NCBI GenBank assembly: GCA_015680685.1
Contig: MNCI01023340.1
Coordinates: 398,763-462,762 of the forward strand
Origin: Gnetum montanum
Taxonomy: Eukaryota; Streptophyta; Gnetopsida; Gnetales; Gnetaceae
Direction: 5' to 3'
DNA: 64,000 bases
Part shown: positions 57,601 through 64,000 of the stretch, one piece after another
Numbering within the stretch: the first letter of the stretch is position 1
Layout: every line of letters begins with the position of its first letter
The notes under the pieces: model-generated
What the model saw: only the letters and a program-made list of their open reading frames with translations
Databases searched by the model: none
Told to the model about the DNA's origin: nothing
Translations under genes and position numbers: made by a program

Positions 57601-58596
57601 TGATGAGTGATTTTTGGTTGGTTGCATTGAAGAGGCCTCATCCACATAGCTGACAACATTGATGATGCCTCATCCACAAGGCCCCATTGATGCATTTCAA
57701 CCTACATCAATGATGTCCCATTAACATAGTGTCTATCCATTGCCTATAAATATGGGCCTACTAGCCACATTTATGGGGAATCCATATTTCATTAGTAGTG
57801 AAGCTCTTGCATTTTTCCCATTCAAAAGTTAGAATTTTTTTCCCTAAGTGCTTGTAGTAGTAGTAGTGAAGCTCTTGCATTTTTTCCATTTGAAAGTTAG
57901 AATTTTTTCCCTAAGTGCCCATAGTAGGAGTCATTGATTGTATGGATCTTTATTTGAGCATTGTTGTACTTGAGCAAAATAGTATGTGTAGCAATAAAGA
58001 TGAGCTTTCTGATAAACCTTGTAGCACTTTGAATAGAGCATTCAATGTTTTCAATTATTTGTTAATTATTTCACAATTATTTTCTAGCAATTGAGTTAAT
58101 GACATTATTAAGCCTAATAGATTAAATACATAAGTACGATCACTTTGAGTATAACACATATTCACTTGGTAATCCCAACAACATTATTGCTTGGTACACC
58201 CAGTAGTATAGCATTTGGTCACCCAGTAGTATAGCATTTGGTCACCCAGTAGTGGATACATGGGTTTAGGATGTGGACAAAAAGTGGGAACAGATGCTTA
58301 TGTTTCGATTAGTTAATTATTCATTTAGATTAGTTAATTAAACTCCTTTTTATCTACATTTCGAGCACCCACAATATAAAATACAAAATGATAAAAATTG
58401 GATGCCTCAGTTACACTTACCCATACCAACGAATGTCACAAGTGTAATTCGGAGGACAACGATTGACTTTAAGTTTATATTCACTTCCTAAAGGGCTTGT
58501 GCACTAGAAACAATAAAGTCCATAGAATTTGATCAAATCATGCATGAATGCTTGTGATTCATATTGTTAGATATAGGGGTACCTCACTACTCATTA
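57601..58596 (+). repeat. Element C 3' LTR
   Basis: Starts TGATGAGTGA, ends CTCATTA, 996 bp. Two local duplications make it longer than the 5' LTR: about 67 bp repeated at 57795-57925 (gtagtgaagctcttgc), and an additional unit in the acttggt/cacccagtag module at about 58198-58255. TATA box at 57745-57752. Confidence 0.93.
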
Positions 58597-58601
58597 ATAA
58601 C

Positions 58602-59010
58602 TATGAATGTTCATAAGTAATTAAAAGATATAACACCTAAGTCGTTTCTTTTTGAAAATTTTTCTAACTATACATTCATAATAAGAAGAGAACTTAATCT
58701 AATCAAGAGTTCAATAAAGAGAAATACTATTAAGAACCAATGTAAATATTTTATCAATATCAAATCTTTAATTATAGATGATCCCAAAAAGACCAATAGT
58801 TGAAGAACCTTCCTAGCATGGGAGCAAAAGACCAAGAGGCCATGGGAGAGGTTAAGCAAGAGAACAAACTCCCCAAGCAAAACATACATAGCAAGATGCC
58901 CAATCATATAGCATCCATAAAAAAAATTTTGTCACTAAGCACTCAACCTAAGAAGAGGTAGAAATTCCACTAGCAACTAAACAAGGATAGCACCTCATGC
59001 TATCTCTAAA
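58602..59010 (+). other. Spacer of G1 before its extra ORF
   Basis: About 410 bp with no ORF worth naming and no clear similarity to the A and C spacers beyond base composition. The five bases before it (58597-58601, ataac) are the probable right target duplication of C. Confidence 0.45.
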
Positions 59011-61534
59011 ATGCCTCCAGGACATACAAGAAAAATCAATCATGTCCACAGTCATTGTGGAATTAAACTTTGGTTTGTTTATGGAATTTGCTCTAGAAGT
59101 AGTGAAGATCCAACTCTAGGTGTCTCCTTTATGGCCTACACTATCCAACAATGGTGAATGATATCTCAAAGAAATGTATCAATTCTGGAAAAATAAATAG
59201 GCTGATGCAACAATAAAAATTAAAGAAGTCTTTGTGCCTTACTCAGTAGAGGCAATTGCAAAGGTCCTCAACATTCCAAATGAAGGGGCAAATATTGCAT
59301 AAATCTCAATGAGATTAGATATTGATGCAAAGAGGTTGTTGTTGCACAAAGCATATGGTAAAGAAGATAAATATTATATCAAGCTTACAACCAAGGAGAA
59401 GATATACTTTAATATTAGAACCTACCACCTATTTCCAACAGAAAAGGCTTAATAGGATATGTACATATGTAGCCAAAGGAAGTGAAAACTTTATGGAAAA
59501 ATTCAATGCTAACATTATCCATCTATTCTTTCTCAAGATCCAAAGGAAGTTTGAAGAAAAGAAGGTAGGGATGCTAATAGTTCCATTTACTTGCCTCATT
59601 AGGAAACTTTGCAAGCAAGCTATAATCCTAGGGTCCATCAATGAAATTCCTAGGAAGGCCTAGAATGCTTTCTATGCAAAAATTTTCAAGTCACTGCCAT
59701 GAAAGAAATATCAAGTAGAAAAATCAACAGGAACTAAGGGAGCTACAAGTACCACCCTTACCAATAGCATTCTAGGTACTAGACTGCAACAATAGGTAGG
59801 ACCTAATAGTCAACCACAAGTTGAACAACAACAAGTTCCACCACCACTATAGGATTATAGCCCATCTATAAGTCATCTACAACAAATTGTAAAAATAATA
59901 AGTTGGGGAACAAAGGATGGGATCAATTTGTAAAAAGTACAAGAGAGCTCCATGAGACTCATAGTATCCACAAACCTAGCTAGTGGGCAAGTGTCACTCC
60001 AAATAGGAGGAGAGGATGACTAGGTACAACAAATATTATGGAATGCTACATCATTCCAAGTTATGCTAGAAACTAGTAAAGGAGACACAATTGTGATTCT
60101 GAAACACAAAGATGCAGTTGGAGTAGCTAACTTTATAATAGATCATATCAAAGAATCATTTAATGTCCTTGTTATGCCACCATCTAATATTTCCAAAGTA
60201 AGAGATGCTTAAATGCTTGCTGATATCTCAATGATTCCTACAAAGCATGAAGAAATACTAGATAGACTACTATAAGCAAGCTAGGTCATGAAAAATATGT
60301 TTGATATCCCAAGAGATATCACTATAGTATAGTTTGATTTAATTGCCACCAAGGGAAAGTTGGTCATGATAGAAACCAGAGCTGAACATGCCAAAAATAA
60401 AGTACAAAGGCTACAAGAAGAGTTAGCAATTCTAAGAGCTAAAAGGAGAAACCCTGTATAATTCATAGTGCCAGCCTAACTTGAGAAATTAAAAATCAAC
60501 CACATGAGGCACCTAATTAATCATAACAAGAAGACGGAAATAGAGAAGGAGAAAGTAATGTGGGATGCATCAGTGGTAGAGGCTCAAACATATGCACATG
60601 TCAAAGCATACATAGCCTTACAAGAGGAAAACAAAAAGATAGCCACTGACAATGCTCAATTAAAAAACATTGAAAAGCAAAAGAATGTTCTCAAGGAGAG
60701 AATCCAACAACTTTGATAATAACTACTCTATGTCAACCATGACATGATTCACTTCACCTAAGAAAATAGAATCCTATCAATGGAAGAAGTTCATTCTATT
60801 CGTAAAAAATCTACAATAGAAATTAGCATGTACAAAAGAAGGCTAAGAAACATGAAAAACTTAAAGATCATTTTATAGATCATGTGAGCATGTATAAAAA
60901 AACTAATGAAAAATAAATCTAGATGGTGAAGACTAAAATTAGTTCCATCTCTGCACAAAACCCAAATTGGCAACCAATTCTAGATAGCCTTGCTCATTTT
61001 CACTAGGCCAAGGTGGACCTATAAATATAGCACTTGATAGAATACATGGGGTTATCAAACCTTTGTTATGCTAATCTAGCCATGTTAATAGTAGGTAGAC
61101 CTCAGAATTAGTTAGAGTAGCAAGTAGCAACAACCTATGCAATGTATGAGGAGGAGTTTTCCAACTAAAAGGAAGCATTATAGAAATTACATGTAAACTC
61201 TGAACTAGAAATTATCAAAGCTAGCTACCAAGGCCAAAATGATGTAGCAACAAACCTAGCATGTTAAATGTTAGATTACCAAGAGCTAAGAAAGACATCT
61301 AGATATTTTGAGGAAGAAATGTGATAGTTTGCAGCTTGATACATGAAGGCCAACAAAATGTTTCCACAATTTCCATGCCCATGGGATGTACATGCTCCAT
61401 CTAACATCACACAACAATCATGGATATTATATGACCCAAGTACAAAGGAAGAAAAGATTTCAACACTCCATAACAAATACTAATTCAAAAATCTTGACAA
61501 AAAAGGGAAGAATCCACCACTACCTGGAACATGA
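59011..61534 (+). pseudogene. Element G1 extra ORF in the env position (about 840 codons, broken)
   Basis: The start ATG (59011) reads MPPGHTRK, the stop TGA is at 61532-61534 after PPLPGT. The conserved block (59240-59640) contains PYSVEAIAKVLNIPNEG, KEKIYFNIRTYHLFPT and, after frame changes, HLFFLKIQRKFEEKKVGM and PFTCLIRKLCKQAII. The coiled-coil part (60340-60716) includes AQTYAHVKAYIALQEENKKI and NAQLKNIEKQKNVLKERI. The C-terminal motif (61340-61450) reads MKANKMFPQFPCPWDVHAPS with SWILYDPSTKEEK following. It is diverged from A and C but collinear with them, which supports a real coding history. Stops and frameshifts are present. Confidence 0.75.
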
Positions 61535-61707
61535 ACTACATTGGGCTACTTCAATTTTTTCTTTTTTTCTTTTCTTGTAATTATAAAAACACCACTATGA
61601 CATTCTAATTCATGTAAATAGTTAGTAAGTCATGTATAGTCAAGTCTACCTTCCAATTTTATAAAGGATTCTATCCTCATTTTTTCAACTTAAGGACATT
61701 TCTAGTT

Positions 61708-61720
61708 AGTCGTGAGGGTA
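61708..61720 (+). other. Polypurine tract before LTR 61721-62599
   Basis: agtcgtgagggta directly before TGATAAAG. It shows that the LTR is the 3' LTR of the element carrying the extra ORF to the left. Confidence 0.85.
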
Positions 61721-62599
61721 TGATAAAGTTAATTATTGTTGTGATGCAATATTGTTTCTATGACATCATAGCAACAATGTTGTAGTACATGATACATCAT
61801 CATTAATGTGATGTCTCAAGATATGTGTAGCCCTATAAATACCAATACTTGGATGTACAATCTATAACTTTTTATTCCACCCTTACCAAATTCTTATAGG
61901 TATTTTTTGTAGCTTTAGCAATAGAGTGAATTCTTGTAGTGTGATATTTGGCAATTGTCTAAAGTCTTTATTCAAGTGAATTGTACTTAGATGTAGTTCA
62001 TGATGGTAACAAAGATTAAGATTTCTTTTCATGATTGTAGCATTCCCTTAGTTGAATTTATTTAATTAGCATAATCTTTAATATTTCTTAATTAATCATT
62101 TACATTCCAAGCACTTTACTTTACATGTCATTAGTAANAATTAGTAAGTAGAATGGATATGACTAGTCTCAAGTGCTAAGTGTAGTTATCTGGTAATCCA
62201 GTAGTGATGTTACTTGATTCACTCAATAGTAATATTACTTGATAATTTTAGTGATGACTACATGAGTCCAAGTCATGTACCGTAGAATACGATTGGATAT
62301 CCATTACAATAGGATAAGTTAGATTTATGCATTTCTAGTTAATTAGACTCATACTTTTATCTTCAGCTATGCTTACTTTAGGAGCACTTAAGAGTCTCTC
62401 AACATCAATTAAACATATGCCTCACTAAGAGCTAAACCAAATACTTTAACTTCACTTGATCAAAGTGGGAAGATATCAATCTCAAAATTAACATCGATTA
62501 ATAGCATAATTACATTATTCATCTATGGATTACAATCTGGTCATACATTGGCACTCATGACTTGTATGGTAGAATTTTGGAAGACTCTACTGCTCATCA
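61721..62599 (+). repeat. Athila-type LTR shared by G1 (left) and G2 (right)
   Basis: Starts TGATAAAGTT, ends GCTCATCA, 879 bp. Preceded by a polypurine tract and followed by a PBS, so it is the 3' LTR of G1 and the 5' LTR of G2 at once. TATA box at 61834-61841. The three-unit module lies at about 62185-62265. A single N at 62138 may be a join. Confidence 0.87.
62138..62138. other. Single N in LTR 61721-62599
   Basis: Isolated N within the LTR. It may be a contig join. Confidence 0.4.
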
Positions 62600-62620
62600 T
62601 TGGCATCATTGCCAGAGATG
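62600..62620 (+). other. Element G2 primer binding site (tRNA-Asp type)
   Basis: ttggcatcattgccagaga follows the LTR end directly, a degraded tRNA-Asp PBS. Confidence 0.85.
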
Positions 62621-62731
62621 ATGCTAGTTATCTAGATTAGTTATATTATAAAAAATCATTGTAAAAGTATTAATGATTTATCTTTTAAAAAATATTAATA
62701 TTTTAAGTCACACAAAATATTAAATAAAAAC

Positions 62732-64000
62732 ATGTCTTCTTCACATAGGACCAATCATGCATCACATGATGAGAACACTAGTAGGAGAAATGGTAGGTTC
62801 AATATGGAAGAAAATTGGAGTGAATCACTAAACATAGGGGTCTCATATGCTCATTTAGACCCTTACTACATTTAAAGACTACATTCAACTAATGCAAACA
62901 ATCCTAGAGGGGATGGGACAAGTCCTAGAATAAGGAGGGCCTTAAGGCCTAGGATCCCCTCTAAACCTAGAAGAGATAAGTCAAGGGATCATGGAGGAAG
63001 ATATAGGAGGCATGGCAATTCTCCTAGTTTACCATCTTCCTCTTCCTCTTCAATGTCTAGTTCTGACAAAGATGAACATAGGTATAGAGATAAAGATACA
63101 CTAAGGTGTCAAGATGAAGATAGAAATAGAATGCAAAGATAAGATGATAGACATCAAAGTGAGCATAGATGAGATCATCACTATCAAAAAAATAGAAATA
63201 GAGATTATTGCCATGACATGTATAATAAAGATGAACCCTTATTGGCTACTAAAAGCATGATACAGATCAAGGAGGTAGTTAGAATACCCCATAAGCATCA
63301 AAGGGAAAGTTGCATTAAATGGCTTAATATGAATAGCATTCCTAAATGTGAGGGAGGCTATAATTCTAATCCACAACATCATTTACAAGTCTTTCATGAT
63401 GTCTATGCCTTGTAAAATCAAAAGTAAGTAGCAAAAGATTAAGCTCTTTTCTAGGACACTAATAGAAGAAGTTGAAAGTTGGTATAGATCATTAGAACTA
63501 GATTCAATCTATTGGTGGTCCACAATGCTTGCGCGTGTTAACAGAAAATGCCAAACATATGCAAGGGTGTCCAATATAAGAAAAAAATCTAAGGATGGAA
63601 GTAAGAAAACCATGAATCCTTGTATGTAGCCTTGGATAGATAATATTCTCTACTACATAAATGTTCAGGTCATGGTTTTTCTCAAAAAGAGAAGCTTCTC
63701 CACATCATAGATGGGCTTCGTAACAAAACAAGGGAGACCCTTGGGATATATGCCCAAGGAAAATTGTCAAAATTAAGAGCCCATAAAATACAAATGCTAG
63801 TTGAATAGTTGGCAAAAGAAGGAGTTGTATAAAAGGAAGAGTGTATAGGAATATAACTAGGATCCAACTCTTCTTTAAAAAGAGATCCATATTTATGATC
63901 AAGAAAAAGAGGCATCTCTTGATGAGTTGATTTCACACAAAACCTTACAAATACAAAAAGTCTATGGATGATATTGAAGCAAGGGTAGATAAGATGTGGG
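62732..64000 (+). pseudogene. Element G2 gag, N-terminal part (broken)
   Basis: The ATG at 62732 reads MSSSHRTNHASHDENTSRRN. The frame stays nearly open to about 63413, with three stops, through a Ser/Arg/Asp-rich region (about 62980-63200). The capsid-like core is VVRIPHKHQRESCIKWLNMN at 63265-63325 with YNSNPQHHLQVFHDVYAL following. After a frame change, LLHIIDGLRNKTRETLGIYA matches the D gag (about 8285-8345). The charged N-terminal part is longer and more Arg-rich than in D. Confidence 0.85.

Larger units (their letters stand above)
45647..58596 (+). mobile_element. Element C: complete Athila-like retrotransposon with extra ORF, nested in G1
   Basis: 12,950 bp as assembled: 5' LTR (45647-46567), PBS, gag, protease, RT, RNase H, integrase, spacer with a 277-N gap and a misoriented piece, extra ORF (54518-57353), polypurine tract, 3' LTR (57601-58596). 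Flanks are atagt and ataac; two of five bases differ by transitions, so the duplication is only probable. Frames contain many TAG stops. RT has FMDN and integrase has Tyr at the first Asp and Lys at the third acidic position, so it is inactive. It has the same structural class as A. Confidence 0.93.
62600..64000 (+). mobile_element. Element G2: Athila-like retrotransposon, 5' part only
   Basis: PBS, leader and gag start to the right of the shared LTR. The element runs out of the window. Its gag is diverged from A-D but keeps the same opening and core motifs. Confidence 0.85.

Overview
This window looks like intergenic heterochromatin of a large, repeat-rich plant nuclear genome. A gymnosperm or another giant-genome seed plant is likely, but the sequence does not identify the species. 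I found no convincing host gene, tRNA, rRNA or CRISPR array. Almost all of it is Ty3/gypsy LTR retrotransposons, decayed by point stops and frameshifts and inserted into one another.

Two lineages are visible. The first is Athila-like (elements A, B, C, D and the G tandem). It is recognised by the RT box FMDD followed by FSTYG/FSTYR, a primer binding site complementary to the 3' end of tRNA-Asp (degenerate TGGYGCCGTTGCCGGGGA), LTRs beginning TGAT and ending ATCA, and a polypurine tract of the form TCATGGGGGTA or TCATGAGGGTA. The second is Tat/Ogre-like (E and F). It is older, and both parts lie on the minus strand.

Layout. Positions 1-22246 are element A (minus strand, 3' LTR just outside the window): an extra ORF (148-2998), integrase, RT, protease, gag, PBS, and 5' LTR (21302-22246). 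Element D (plus strand, 5946-15991) sits inside the integrase of A, with a perfect 5-bp target duplication, ctatt. To the right of A, positions 22252-25290 are gag and protease of Tat-like E (minus), followed by an LTR- or leader-like stretch (25300-27560). Positions 27575-28692 and 38524-40802 are the two halves of integrase, RNase H and RT of Tat-like F (minus). They are split by element B (minus, 28693-38523, perfect duplication ataac), the best preserved and CpG-richest copy. Positions 40903-43420 hold three kinds of degenerate tandem arrays. At 44325-45241 is an Athila-type LTR with a PBS. Element C (plus, 45647-58596) is a complete 12.9-kb Athila-like copy with an extra ORF after pol. 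It interrupts a host element, G1, whose extra ORF (59011-61534), polypurine tract and LTR (61721-62599) follow. That same LTR is directly followed by a PBS and a second gag (62732 to the end of the window), which is the signature of a head-to-tail tandem.

Functionally, each element encodes or once encoded the parts of a reverse-transcribing particle: Gag, protease, RT/RNase H and integrase, expressed from a TATA-bearing LTR and primed by tRNA-Asp. A, C and G also carry an ORF of about 840-950 codons in the env position. It has a conserved N-terminal domain resembling the putative plant transposon domain, a coiled coil, and a conserved C-terminal motif. B and D lack this ORF. All four readable Athila integrases have Lys where the third catalytic acidic residue is expected. 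None of the copies looks autonomously competent.

The assembly also shows a problem. The 686-bp piece 53430-54115 in C is flanked by Ns and appears to be placed in the wrong orientation.
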